Origin: Acidimicrobiaceae bacterium
Lineage (GTDB): Bacteria; Actinomycetota; Acidimicrobiia; Acidimicrobiales; RAAP-2
Assembly (NCBI GenBank): GCA_003161575.1
Contig: PMOE01000048.1
Span: 1-37,892, forward strand
Length of the DNA: 37,892 nucleotides
Direction of reading: 5' to 3'
Positions 16,343 through 25,024 of this stretch are shown one piece after another. The notes below the pieces were generated by a model. It had not been told where the DNA came from. It was given only the letters and a program-made list of their open reading frames with translations, and ran no database searches. Both the position numbers and the translations under genes were made by a program. Within the stretch, counting starts at the first letter, position 1; each line of letters begins with the position of its first letter.

Positions 16343-17593
16343 ATGAGCGACATGAACTATCCCGACGGGCGCGCAGCGAACGGAACAATCGCGCACCGCT
16401 TGTGCTCGGCTAACTTGAGCGCGAGCTTTGCTGTGTGCACGGCAGTCGCTCTGGCGATGGGATTGCTGGCCGCTAACGGTGCCGTGACGGTGCAGCACGA
16501 TGGCGGTGGGACGGTACTCGTGTCTCTCGATCGGTGCGCGCCGCACGGGCACGTGGACTTGCACACCTCGGGAGTGGTGCTCTGGTCAACGCGCCGGCCA
16601 GCGCAGCTGCGCGCGTGCGTGCCCCCGAGGGGAAGTGTCCATCGGCTGGTGAGCGCGGATCCGAGCTCCTCCTTCGAGGACTTTCTCGCAGCGGGCCATT
16701 TCCTCAGCTTCGTGCGCGTCGAAGGCGCCTATGTCTACCTTGATGTCTTCGACGCGCTGACCGGCCGAGCCGTGCTTGAGCGCGACTTGGGGTGCTCGGG
16801 CCCCGACGGGTGCGAAGGCGCAGCGGCGAGTTTCCAACTCGCGCCCGACGGCTGGGTCGCGCTGATCGGCCAGCCCCTGCGGGCGACAAACGGCCGCGAC
16901 GAGACGGTGGAGCTGGATACTGGACCCAACCTCGAGGCCACGCACCAGAAGTCGTGGGACACCTACGGAGTGAGCGTGGAACAGGGTACTGGATCCACGC
17001 TGCAGTGGTCACCGGGTAATGACACTTCGTTGTACTCGTTGCCACTTGGACCGCCGCTGCAGGCCCTCGGAACGAAAGCCCTCGAGGCCGGCACCGTTCG
17101 CGCCGTTACCCCGCTCCCGGCAGCCTGCTCACTATTCACAGCGATAGAAGTCCAAGCGGTGCTCGGCCCAGTGTCTCAGGCATCATCGGACGATGCTTGC
17201 ACGTATACGACGAGTGCAATGCCGACGACTACTCTCACACTCACTCTGCATCCCGGCCTAACGCAAGCTCAGGTGACCGCCGTTGAGCATCAGGCCTTCG
17301 ACGAGGTATCGAGCAATGCTTCTGGGTCCGACGTCGGACCCCCGGCTTACAGCCCTCACCTGTGGAAAGCCGCCTGGGACACGGCGGGTGGCGGTGAGAG
17401 TCAAACCAACGACCTGCGGATATTCACCAACCTTGAGCTCACTGTCGAACTAGTTACCGACGACCCGAGGAACCACACCGACGATACGGTCGGACCGTCC
17501 AAGACTTGGGATTCCGACACCGTAGCTGAGCACGCGGCCGACATCGCTTTCGATCGGCTAGCTGGCGTAATGATCTCCTACGAACACCGCTAG
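16343..17593 (+). CDS. Hypothetical membrane-anchored protein
   Basis: A 416-aa protein I do not recognise. A hydrophobic segment at about 25-47 (VCTAVALAMGLLAANGAV) would act as an uncleaved anchor or signal, leaving the rest outside the cell. The middle part looks like a beta-rich domain with scattered cysteines. The C-terminal part begins with a pattern like the DUF3558 secreted proteins: Cys near 262 in ACSLFTAIEVQAVLG, then Cys near 286 in DDACTYTT. That resemblance is weak. The ATG at 16343 follows GGGGAG by a few nt; the frame is open back through the tRNA, but that part cannot be coding. Composition looks less GC-biased than its neighbours. It sits directly downstream of the tRNA. Confidence 0.75.
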   Translation: MSDMNYPDGRAANGTIAHRLCSANLSASFAVCTAVALAMGLLAANGAVTVQHDGGGTVLVSLDRCAPHGHVDLHTSGVVLWSTRRPAQLRACVPPRGSVHRLVSADPSSSFEDFLAAGHFLSFVRVEGAYVYLDVFDALTGRAVLERDLGCSGPDGCEGAAASFQLAPDGWVALIGQPLRATNGRDETVELDTGPNLEATHQKSWDTYGVSVEQGTGSTLQWSPGNDTSLYSLPLGPPLQALGTKALEAGTVRAVTPLPAACSLFTAIEVQAVLGPVSQASSDDACTYTTSAMPTTTLTLTLHPGLTQAQVTAVEHQAFDEVSSNASGSDVGPPAYSPHLWKAAWDTAGGGESQTNDLRIFTNLELTVELVTDDPRNHTDDTVGPSKTWDSDTVAEHAADIAFDRLAGVMISYEHR

Positions 17594-17676
17594 TCGTCGG
17601 AGCCCCGCAATCAGATACAGAGCTCCCTACTCCTCGTCGACAAAGCTGGTCGACAGACGACGTGATGATCGAGGGC

Positions 17677-17692
17677 CCCGCCGCCTGGCGGG
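17677..17692. terminator. Hairpin between convergent genes
   Basis: CCCGCC-GCCT-GGCGGG is a perfect 6-bp stem with a 4-nt loop, 6 nt beyond the universal stress protein stop on the minus strand and 83 nt after the end of the plus-strand hypothetical gene. No U-tract is present. It is a reasonable terminator for the minus-strand gene. Confidence 0.4.
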
Positions 17693-17698
17693 ATCAGA

Positions 17699-18136
17699 TC
17701 AGGTCGTCTTGACGATCAGCACGGCGCATGGGGCGTTGTGAGCGACGGTGTTGGGCACAGATCCAAGGAGTCGGCGGGTTCCCTGCATCCCCTTGCTGCC
17801 GACCACGATGAGGTCGGCACCCACCGATGCCGCCTCCTTCACCAGGACGTCGGCTGCCCCACCAGAGGACGCGTGGGTCTTGACAGTCACCCCCTTGATG
17901 CTGGCGGCGGTGTCGGCGAGCATCTCGTCTCCAGCGAGTTTCGACAGTGCCGTACCCAGTCCGCTGTCGCCAGCGTGAGCCCCGGTGAGTGGGACCGCAA
18001 CCGAACCAGAAGCGGCGCGGTAGGCGGTGACCACGTGGAGTTCGGCGTTGCACAGCCTGGCCAGATCGGCTGCCGTCGACACGGCGGAGTTGGCGGTATC
18101 AGAGCCGTCCGTCCCCACGACGATGGTGGAGTACAT
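17699..18136 (-). CDS. Universal stress protein, single UspA domain
   Basis: A 145-aa single-domain UspA-like protein. The N-terminus MYSTIVVGTDGSDTANSA carries the conserved Asp of the nucleotide site. The C-terminus has VVGSKGMQGTRRLLGSVPN, close to the ATP-binding pattern G-x2-G-x9-G-S but with eight spacer residues instead of nine. It then ends NAPCAVLIV as usual. Such proteins help survival under starvation, hypoxia or oxidative stress; partners are unknown. The start is supported by a good Shine-Dalgarno, AAGGAG, 6 nt before the ATG. Its 5' leader holds a strong inverted repeat. Confidence 0.95.
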   Translation of the reverse strand: MYSTIVVGTDGSDTANSAVSTAADLARLCNAELHVVTAYRAASGSVAVPLTGAHAGDSGLGTALSKLAGDEMLADTAASIKGVTVKTHASSGGAADVLVKEAASVGADLIVVGSKGMQGTRRLLGSVPNTVAHNAPCAVLIVKTT

Positions 18137-18475
18137 GGGTTGCTCCTTCTGTACGGGTGCCTCGATGCGAGTCCCATCGAGGTGCGGCTCGATCATATAG
18201 CTGCGCACCGATGTCTCGCTCCCGACCCCGGACTGCGAATGTCGATGAGGTCTCGGGTCGGCGATCTGCACCGAGAAGGAGACAAGCTGACGCACCCAGC
18301 TCCGATCTCGGGGTCGATCCCAGGCGCTCGGAGACTCTTGTGACTCAGGAGCGACCGTCGGCACGAACGTCTGCTCGGGTGATCGACCGGCGGCCGTATC
18401 GAGGACTGACCGACGAATACCGGGCTTGGTGGTGTGGGCTGTTCGTCGACCTCGAGCGAGACGTAGCCTGTCTTC
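18137..18475. other. Divergent intergenic region with two promoters
   Basis: These 339 bp separate the leftward universal stress gene from the rightward hypothetical membrane gene. The left end holds the stress-gene -10 and leader hairpin. The right end holds TAGCCT (18464-18469), exactly 6 nt before the ATG at 18476, a leaderless-type -10. I see no credible gene in between. Confidence 0.5.
18160..18197 (-). promoter_or_regulatory. Universal stress gene promoter and leader inverted repeat
   Basis: On the minus strand TATGAT (18197-18192) is a close match to the -10 consensus and would start RNA near 18185. Immediately downstream, CCTCGATG and CATCGAGG form a perfect 8-bp inverted repeat with a 7-nt centre (18160-18182), extendable by G-U pairs in RNA. 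It covers about +3 to +25 of the transcript and ends 23 nt before the start codon. It may be an operator or a stabilising 5' RNA hairpin. No good -35 is seen, which suggests an activator or an alternative sigma factor. Confidence 0.5.
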
Positions 18476-19291
18476 ATGGGTGACCAACCGTCCGCCGGAG
18501 GATCTGGTGATCCCGCCGAATCCAAGCCAAGCGGGCAGCCCGAAGGTAATCCCACCCTCGACGGTCCCCCCGCACGGCTCCTCAACGACGACGGGGTATT
18601 CGAAAAGCAGTCGGATTTCGAGGCGCTGACCGCTGCGCCCGCGCCTATGTTTGTCGACGCCACCGAGATCACCCTCAGCGCCGAGGACGAACGAGAAAAG
18701 GCGACCGAGATCGAGCGGTCCAAGCTGGCCACTGACAGCGCGCCGCCGCCCGAGTCATTCCGGGACGCCAACTTCGCTCCGCCCCAGGGCCGCTACCGTC
18801 TGGCCAATTTCATCCTGGTCATCCTTGTGGCCGCGATCTACGTGTTGCTCGTCTACTTCCACGGGTTGGACTGGGGCAGCTTGGCAATTGGTCTCGGCGC
18901 GGCCCTCATCTTGATGCTCGTGTTCGCCGTCAAGCCCCGGCGTATCATCCTCTACGCACTGACGTTGGGTGTGCTCACCTTCGGTTGCCTTGAGATCTGG
19001 AACGGGGCCGCCTTCCACACCCTCGACCTGAGCGGACCTCCCCCGGCTCTCACCGTGTGTGGCGAGACCTTCACGGCGCCAGGGGGGCAGGCCCCGGTGG
19101 CGGACGCCCGAGCCTCACTGGAAACGCTCACGCCGCCAGTGAGCCCGAATTCGCTGCGCAACGTGGGCACCACACCGTCTGGCATGTCCATTCTCGCCGT
19201 CCAGGCCTGCAGCGCGTTGAAGATCCCCCAAGTGTTCATCCGTGCCGGCGCTCACTCGTACTTCGTCTACAAGCGTCCGCCGACCACCTGA
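18476..19291 (+). CDS. Hypothetical three-TM membrane protein
   Basis: A 271-aa protein with no family I recognise. Residues 1-107 are polar, Pro- and acid-rich, and probably disordered. Three hydrophobic helices lie at about 109-128, 134-152 and 157-177. The final 90 residues are compact and soluble, contain Cys195 and Cys245, and end FIRAGAHSYFVYKRPPTT. With a cytoplasmic N-terminus the C-terminal domain would be outside, where the two cysteines could pair. The start is supported by a leaderless-type TAGCCT 6 nt upstream rather than by a Shine-Dalgarno. Confidence 0.8.
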   Translation: MGDQPSAGGSGDPAESKPSGQPEGNPTLDGPPARLLNDDGVFEKQSDFEALTAAPAPMFVDATEITLSAEDEREKATEIERSKLATDSAPPPESFRDANFAPPQGRYRLANFILVILVAAIYVLLVYFHGLDWGSLAIGLGAALILMLVFAVKPRRIILYALTLGVLTFGCLEIWNGAAFHTLDLSGPPPALTVCGETFTAPGGQAPVADARASLETLTPPVSPNSLRNVGTTPSGMSILAVQACSALKIPQVFIRAGAHSYFVYKRPPTT

Positions 19292-19631
19292 CGGGCGCCG
19301 ACGCACCTGGTCGTTTTGTTGCGGCTCCGTCAGATCGCCTCTGGTCACTTGTGGAATGTCGATCGCTTGTTAGAGCTGCGAGCTTTCACCGAGGGCTCGC
19401 TGCTGGTCTCGGGATGCGGTCATCAAGCCCTCCCCGAGAACGAGCCGACGTATCAAGCGTTCGGACGCTGACTTCGATCACATGGGTTCCCGGAACCTCA
19501 GGGACGGTACGGTCCATCGTCGCCAAGGTGCGTGCGACTCCTGGTCCAGTCATCGAGCCAAGGAACGTCGCGTCGCAAATCGCGCGGTCCCCGGGCCGCA
19601 CCCCGGCTCTACGACCGAGTACCGTGCATGG
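19292..19631. other. Intergenic gap with an inverted repeat
   Basis: No gene is supported in these 340 bp. GGTTCC-C-GGAACC (19485-19497) is a perfect 6-bp inverted repeat about 135 nt before the aldo/keto reductase and could be an operator. TACCGT (19620-19625) lies 6 nt before the ATG at 19632 and fits a leaderless -10. An in-frame extension upstream of that ATG exists, but it is Arg-rich and unlike the family. Confidence 0.4.
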
Positions 19632-20618
19632 ATGACCCCCGACCGGTACACGCTGGCCGGGTCAGACGTCTCGATCCCCCTCCTCGGGGTAGGCACCTGG
19701 GCCTGGGGCGACCGTTCCACCTGGGGCATGGACGGCTACGACGCAGACCTCACGCGTGAAACGATCCAAGAAGCATGGGACGCGTCGATCGACGCCGGAG
19801 TCACGTTCTTCGACACCGCCGAGGTGTACGGCCGTGGAGAGAGCGAACGGATCATCGGCGCGATGCTGGCCCGTGATCCTCAACGGTCTGCCTCGGTCGT
19901 CGTCGCCACCAAGTTCATGCCGTCACCGCAGAAGCTGCAGGTCCGCAGCGCACTCCTGAAGTCCTTGCGGGCTTCGTTGGACCGTCTCGGACTCCCGGCA
20001 GTTGACCTCTACCAGATCCACGGCCCAGTCAGCCTTCGCTCCCATGCGGCGCTGGCCGACGCCCTGGCCGACGCTCACCAGGCGGGCCTGGTGAAGGCGG
20101 TGGGTGTCTCGAACTACTCCGAGAAGGGGACCCGGGCCATTGCTGCAGCGCTGCGCGATCGCGGCATGCAATTAGCTACGAACCAGATCGAGTTCTCGTT
20201 ACTCCGGCGTTCTCCGGAGACGAGTGGCCTTCTCGCGGCCTGCACAGAGTTGGGCGTCTTGCCGCTCGCGTACTCACCAATCGGTCAAGGTCGGCTGACT
20301 GGCAAGTACTCGGCATCCCATCCTCCCCCCGGCAAAAGGAACTTCTCGAATCACCCGATGGCGGTCGTCGACAACGTCGTCGCCGAACTGCGGCGCATCG
20401 GTGACAAGTACGGGGGCAAGCTGCCGAGCCAAGTCGCCCTCAACTGGGTGATCGCAAAAGGTGCTGTTCCGATACCCGGCGCCAAGAACCGCCACCAGGC
20501 CGAGGAGAACGCCGGGGCACTCGGTTGGCGCATCGACGAGGAGGACCTCGCTCGGCTCGACCAGGTCGCCCTCACGGGAGTCCGGAGCCTCCAGAGCCGG
20601 ATCTGGCAACACGGCTGA
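19632..20618 (+). CDS. Aldo/keto reductase
   Basis: A 328-aa NADPH-dependent aldo/keto reductase of the larger, voltage-gated-channel-beta/YhdN-like type. The catalytic tetrad is complete: Asp61 and Tyr66 in FFDTAEVYG, Lys94 in VATKFMP and His130 in YQIHGPV. The cofactor-binding segment VPIPGAKNRHQAEENAGAL is near the C-terminus. The MTPDRYTLAGSDV start begins directly at the domain. It is soluble, and its substrate is unknown. It shares the fold but little sequence with the enzyme at 1338. Confidence 0.93.
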   Translation: MTPDRYTLAGSDVSIPLLGVGTWAWGDRSTWGMDGYDADLTRETIQEAWDASIDAGVTFFDTAEVYGRGESERIIGAMLARDPQRSASVVVATKFMPSPQKLQVRSALLKSLRASLDRLGLPAVDLYQIHGPVSLRSHAALADALADAHQAGLVKAVGVSNYSEKGTRAIAAALRDRGMQLATNQIEFSLLRRSPETSGLLAACTELGVLPLAYSPIGQGRLTGKYSASHPPPGKRNFSNHPMAVVDNVVAELRRIGDKYGGKLPSQVALNWVIAKGAVPIPGAKNRHQAEENAGALGWRIDEEDLARLDQVALTGVRSLQSRIWQHG

Positions 20619-20861
20619 ATCGGGGTGCGTCGACGGAACTCGGCGTCCCGAGGGCGCTCGACGTAGCTTGCGAGCAATGTCTCGTGCACCGGTGCCGTGA
20701 CTCCGTCATGGACGATGATGGTGACCCCCGAGGCACCGTCTGCGTTCCGGTCCGAGAGGTCTGGCCCTGTCGTTGCCGGTGAGGTCCGCCTCCTCGCTGA
20801 ACCGAAGACGTGGACCTCGTGGACAGGGGATAGCCGTTTTCGGCCGGTAGACTCGGGCGAA

Positions 20862-21929
20862 ATGTCCTCGCCCCCACCGCGCCAACCCCTTTCGGCCCTG
20901 CCAGCACGACGGGCCCGGTCCCTGCGCCGAACCACGCACGTGGACATCGGGCCACCGGACGGCGGCCATGTCGCCGCCCCCCGGTCGGGCCGGGAGGAAG
21001 CACTCAGCGACGCAGGCTGTGGCGCGCCGGTCATCATGGTGGTGAGCGGCGCGGCGCGAGAACTGCGTACGTCAGTTGGGGGCGCGTCCACGGTCGTGGA
21101 CGCAACGTCAATCGAAGCCGGTTTCGACGGCGCTCGCCGCCTGGCGCGGTTGGAGACCCGTCCGCACGCAGCATGGTCGCAGGAGTTGCTCGGTCAGCGT
21201 TCTGGTGGGGGATTCCGGCGAGCGCTCAACGCATCCGTACCCCAAAAATCCGTGGGGTCATTGGTATGGCAGGTCCTTGACGACCTGCCCGCGGCCTTAC
21301 TCATCTCTGGGTACTCGTGGATGCGTCTCGCCCGCCTGGCTGGTCAAGATCCGGCGGGACTCGTACCCCCCGAGGTGCTTCCTAGGATGACGGACCTGTG
21401 CTCGGGCTGGCGAGACGGCGGAGTCGCTGTTGAGAGCGTCCGCCTGGGCCGAGGCGTCCCCGTGCAGGACTGCCCCCCGGCCACGGATCTCGGCGGCAGC
21501 GACCCCGAAGCCTGGCACTCCATGCCTGTCCTGAGGGCGGATTGGATGCGCCGTCGTCGGTGTGTCGATGTCTCACCGCTCGGCAACGGCACGACTGAGA
21601 TCTGGGCCATGTTTCGCGACACGATCGCCGAGTCCGACGGAGCCGAGGTGGTGCTCCACGAGTACTCGTTGTCGTTGTCACTCGTCACCTCGGACGACGA
21701 GGGTCCCCTGATCGCGACGGTCGAAGCGACCCCGCATGTTCTGCCGTTCCCCGAATGCCCCGCCGCCGCCACAGCAGTGGCGGCGCTCGCCGGCCATCGC
21801 CTGCTCGCCTTGCCCTCGCTTGTCCCCCATGTGCTCGAAGGCGTGGGGTCCTGCACCCACCTGAACGATCTCCTGCGCTCTGTGGGCGGTGGCGCGCCGT
21901 CGATGGTTGCCGCGGGTACCGCTGGTTGA
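20862..21929 (+). CDS. DUF2889 domain protein
   Basis: A 355-aa protein of the DUF2889 family. The N-terminus RRARSLRRTTHVDIGPPDGG is the family's entry motif. The C-terminal core ends with PFPECPAAATAVAALAGHRL and EGVGSCTHLNDLLRSVGG, where the CxHL-type motif is diagnostic. No catalytic function is established. DUF2889 genes are often found near acyl-CoA metabolism genes, and here the convergent neighbour is a CoA transferase. The ATG at 20862 is 8 nt after TAGACT (20848-20853) and lacks a Shine-Dalgarno, so the mRNA is probably leaderless. An open frame from 20697 is in frame but does not look like coding sequence before 20862. Confidence 0.85.
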   Translation: MSSPPPRQPLSALPARRARSLRRTTHVDIGPPDGGHVAAPRSGREEALSDAGCGAPVIMVVSGAARELRTSVGGASTVVDATSIEAGFDGARRLARLETRPHAAWSQELLGQRSGGGFRRALNASVPQKSVGSLVWQVLDDLPAALLISGYSWMRLARLAGQDPAGLVPPEVLPRMTDLCSGWRDGGVAVESVRLGRGVPVQDCPPATDLGGSDPEAWHSMPVLRADWMRRRRCVDVSPLGNGTTEIWAMFRDTIAESDGAEVVLHEYSLSLSLVTSDDEGPLIATVEATPHVLPFPECPAAATAVAALAGHRLLALPSLVPHVLEGVGSCTHLNDLLRSVGGGAPSMVAAGTAG

Positions 21930-22113
21930 TTCAATCACCAACCTTGCTCGGTGGGGATCGCGGCCGACGCCGGCGGCCGATGCGGCCTACCGGCGGCGGT
22001 CAAAGTCCCGGGCATGACCATCGTCAACCAGGGAATCGGGCAGGTCTCCGCCTCTAAGCGGTGAACGCGGCGACGCTGTAGGCGGGTGCGGCCCGGATCA
22101 GGCCGTGACTTCC

Positions 22114-24411
22114 CTAGCGAATCACTCCGTTGTCGACGAGTCGGGCGACCGTGACCGCCGAGAGGCCGCACACGTCTTCGAAGACGTACAGGTTGTCTCG
22201 ACCGACAAACGGGGAAGACCTTCGGTATCCGCCTTGATCATTGTCGAGGCGATAACCGCTTCGCTCGGCGAACACTGAGCCGAGCACCTCATGGTCGAGA
22301 GGGACGAAATGGCCGCGAGCCATCAAGGTCGGATCCGCCGCCACGTCGCCGAAATCGGCAACGGGCACCGCTTCGACGCCCAGGCCCTGCAGCTGGACGG
22401 CAATATCTTGGGATTCGCGGGTCACCGTCCAGGCCTCGACCGCGTCGTCGATGAGCTTGGCGGCGCGGGTCCGATTCTCGACACCGTTCAGGGCCGGCCC
22501 TTCCCAGCCGATCGCCCCCCGCAGTGCCTGCCATTCTTCATCGGACCAAGTCGCAATGGCCACCCATCGGTCGTCACCGGCGCAGCGGTAGAGCCCGTGG
22601 GGAACCGCCGCCGGCGAGCGGTTCCCTTCTCGTCCCCACTCGTCCCCCGCATCGCAACTTGCCAACCACGGTGAGAGCGCGTACATGGCGGTCTCGAGCT
22701 GGGCCACGTCGAGGTGGACACCAACACCTGTCCGTCGCTGGTGCACGAGAGCGGCAGCGAGGGTGGCAGCCCCGAACCGGGGTGCGAGGGAGTCGGTGAT
22801 GGTGCTCGCCGGTCCGATCGGCTCCCGATCGGGCCATCCGGTCAGGTGGTTGAAACCGGAGAGCGCGGAACCCAGAGCCCCGAACCCCGATTCGAAGCGC
22901 CGGGGACCACTCTGGCCATGGAACGACATGCTCAACATGACGAGTTCCGGGTTGGCCTCACGCAAATCCTCGTAGCCGAGCCCCAACCGCTCCAGGACTC
23001 CGGGGGTGAAATTCTCGATCACCGCATGCGCACCGGCGGCCAGGGCGCTCGCCAGTTCGCGCGCCCCGGCGGCCTTCAGGTCGACGGTGACTCCCAACTT
23101 GCCGGGGTTTGTCCACACAAACAGCGGGCTTCCTTCAAGCCCGTGGGGGTTGCTTGGACCGAGCGCGTAGACCCGCAGAAAGTCCGGTCGGGTCGTGCTC
23201 TCCACCCGGATGACCGTCGCTCCCTGTTCAGCGAAGTATCTGCCGACAAGGGGCCCGGCGACGCCCGAACCGAACTCGATGATTCGCGTCCCGTGCCACG
23301 GGAGCACTGCAGGCGCGGCGCGTTCGGGTGTCGGGACTTGGTCCGCGACCCCTGCCCCATCCGCAGGCCGGAGCCAACCCCATTCACTCCCCGCAAGGCG
23401 CACCGCGCCGAAAGAGCGCGGGACCGTCGCTGGCCCGTCGGCGTCGGAAAAGAAGCCCCGCTCTACGAGTTGGGCGCTCTTCCAGATGGCCTGCGCGTCC
23501 AGAATCGGCGCAACGAGCACCTGCTCTTCGATCGCCAGCCGTTCGAGCTCTGCCACCGTCATCGAAGAGAAGAGCTGGCCGAAGACCTCGGTCACCACGG
23601 ACAGGAGCGTTCCCCCGGCAGTTTCCGGGCTGTAGTGCTCCCAATCAACGCCAACCAGCCGGTCGTCGCCTCCCTCGGCGGCCAGGGAAGCCAAGCGTTT
23701 GAGACTCGATTGACGCGCCGCGCCGCCGCGCAGGCCAAAGGACACCCATCCGTCCTCACAGGGCCATATTTCCCGGGTGTTCCCGATCGCCGATCCCGTG
23801 CGCTGTCCTCGGACGCCAAGAAGACCAGAACTGACCGGTTGGCCCAGGCAGGCAACGGTGAATGCTTCGGCCATGGACACATCGACACGTCCGGGCGTGC
23901 CGCGGACCAGCGCGGCGATCGCCGCGAACGCCGCTTCGGGCCCGGTGTGCACCAAACTGAGCGGGGCCGAACAGCGGACCGGAGGACGGTCCGGATCCCC
24001 GGTGGCCCACAGATTGCCGCTCGCCGCAGCAATCCCGAGGTCACTCGCCAACCAATCGGCACGGGGACCGACCGCGCCGAACGCACTGAGGACCACCTCG
24101 ATGGCTCCGCTCGGAACTTCACCAATTCCCACTGGCTCCGCAGAGTCGAGTCGCAACACGATCCGGGCTCCCCCGAGCAGATCGGCGGCCGCTTCATTGC
24201 CGGACTCGACGACCGTCTTCCCGATGTCCCAGGCCCACGATCCCCGCTGCCATCGTCGATCCCATCGCACGTTGTCGTCCTCGATCGTCCGGTCGATGCG
24301 GATCACCTCCGCACCGAGGTCGGCGAGGATCCTGCCGGTCATACCAAAGGCCCGAGGGAGCAGATCAACCACCTGCAGGCCGTTGAGCAGTCGGAGCCCC
24401 GAATCGGTCAT
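22114..24411 (-). CDS. Tandem CaiB/BaiF (class III) CoA transferase
   Basis: A 765-aa fusion of two class III CoA-transferase domains. Domain 1 spans about 1-365, starting GLQVVDLLPRAFGMTGRILADLGAEVIRID. Domain 2 spans about 372-765, starting TRIIEFGSGVAGPLVGRYFAEQGATVIRVE. The catalytic-type Asp is present in both: Asp177 in GRVDVSMAEA and Asp568 in VHLDVAQLETA. Domain 1 looks shortened between its Rossmann entry and the Asp. Classical members are homodimers of interlocked single domains, so the fusion may act as an internal heterodimer. It should move CoA between carboxylic acids; the substrate is unknown. Long fused members also occur in mycobacteria (Rv1866-like). The ATG at 24411 was chosen because the 36 residues upstream are low-complexity. 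Confidence 0.9.
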   Translation of the reverse strand: MTDSGLRLLNGLQVVDLLPRAFGMTGRILADLGAEVIRIDRTIEDDNVRWDRRWQRGSWAWDIGKTVVESGNEAAADLLGGARIVLRLDSAEPVGIGEVPSGAIEVVLSAFGAVGPRADWLASDLGIAAASGNLWATGDPDRPPVRCSAPLSLVHTGPEAAFAAIAALVRGTPGRVDVSMAEAFTVACLGQPVSSGLLGVRGQRTGSAIGNTREIWPCEDGWVSFGLRGGAARQSSLKRLASLAAEGGDDRLVGVDWEHYSPETAGGTLLSVVTEVFGQLFSSMTVAELERLAIEEQVLVAPILDAQAIWKSAQLVERGFFSDADGPATVPRSFGAVRLAGSEWGWLRPADGAGVADQVPTPERAAPAVLPWHGTRIIEFGSGVAGPLVGRYFAEQGATVIRVESTTRPDFLRVYALGPSNPHGLEGSPLFVWTNPGKLGVTVDLKAAGARELASALAAGAHAVIENFTPGVLERLGLGYEDLREANPELVMLSMSFHGQSGPRRFESGFGALGSALSGFNHLTGWPDREPIGPASTITDSLAPRFGAATLAAALVHQRRTGVGVHLDVAQLETAMYALSPWLASCDAGDEWGREGNRSPAAVPHGLYRCAGDDRWVAIATWSDEEWQALRGAIGWEGPALNGVENRTRAAKLIDDAVEAWTVTRESQDIAVQLQGLGVEAVPVADFGDVAADPTLMARGHFVPLDHEVLGSVFAERSGYRLDNDQGGYRRSSPFVGRDNLYVFEDVCGLSAVTVARLVDNGVIR

Positions 24412-25024
24412 CACGAGCGAACAGGGGGGGTCGTCTGGACCACCGCGGCACTTCCACTGCGGTGGAGGCTCCCGGCGAGGGGGCGCCGAAGCCACCGCGA
24501 CCAAATCGCGACAAGCCACCGTGCGCCGCGCATCGAGCGCTTAGCACGGCCTTCATCACAAGACACCGCGCGTCGGTCCACCTGATCTGCCCCCTGTTGT
24601 CGACCCGAGAGCCTACCGACTGGCTGAACTCACTGATTGACCGGCTGCGTGCGACAGCAAGTCCTGCCGTCGTAGAGTGTGCCGGACTCAGGGTGGGGAA
24701 CACGGAGGCATCACGACCCGCACGGCGGGACGGCGGGGGGCGGCCATGCAGATCCTGCGACGAGCGGACAGAACGGCGAACGACGCGCAACCCCGGGGAT
24801 CCTGACGGCACTCGATTTGGTTTCGACCGAAGGGCCTCTCTACGGCCGTTGGTGACCACCGGACCAACGACCCCGAACATCGGAGTTAATAGCTTCAGGG
24901 TTGGGCTGCGGTCTTCGGTGTTCGCTCTCTTCAGTCGTCAAGCGGGGGTCAGATCGACGATCAACCCCATTCGGTAACCGACTGGTCGGAATACTCCGCC
25001 ACCGTCAGTCGCCGACCATGTTGA
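24412..25024. other. Gene-free stretch upstream of CoA transferase
   Basis: These 613 bp contain open frames on both strands, but none has a recognisable domain, a ribosome binding site or codon-position GC bias. The region must hold the promoter of the leftward CoA transferase gene. A small inverted repeat, TCGGT-A-ACCGA (24971-24981), lies near the end of the DUF5996 gene. It may contain remnants of a decayed gene, which I could not identify. Confidence 0.4.

Noticed and set aside
22714..24585. A 623-codon open frame on the plus strand.
   Set aside because: It is the shadow of the tandem CoA transferase gene, and its product has no known domain.
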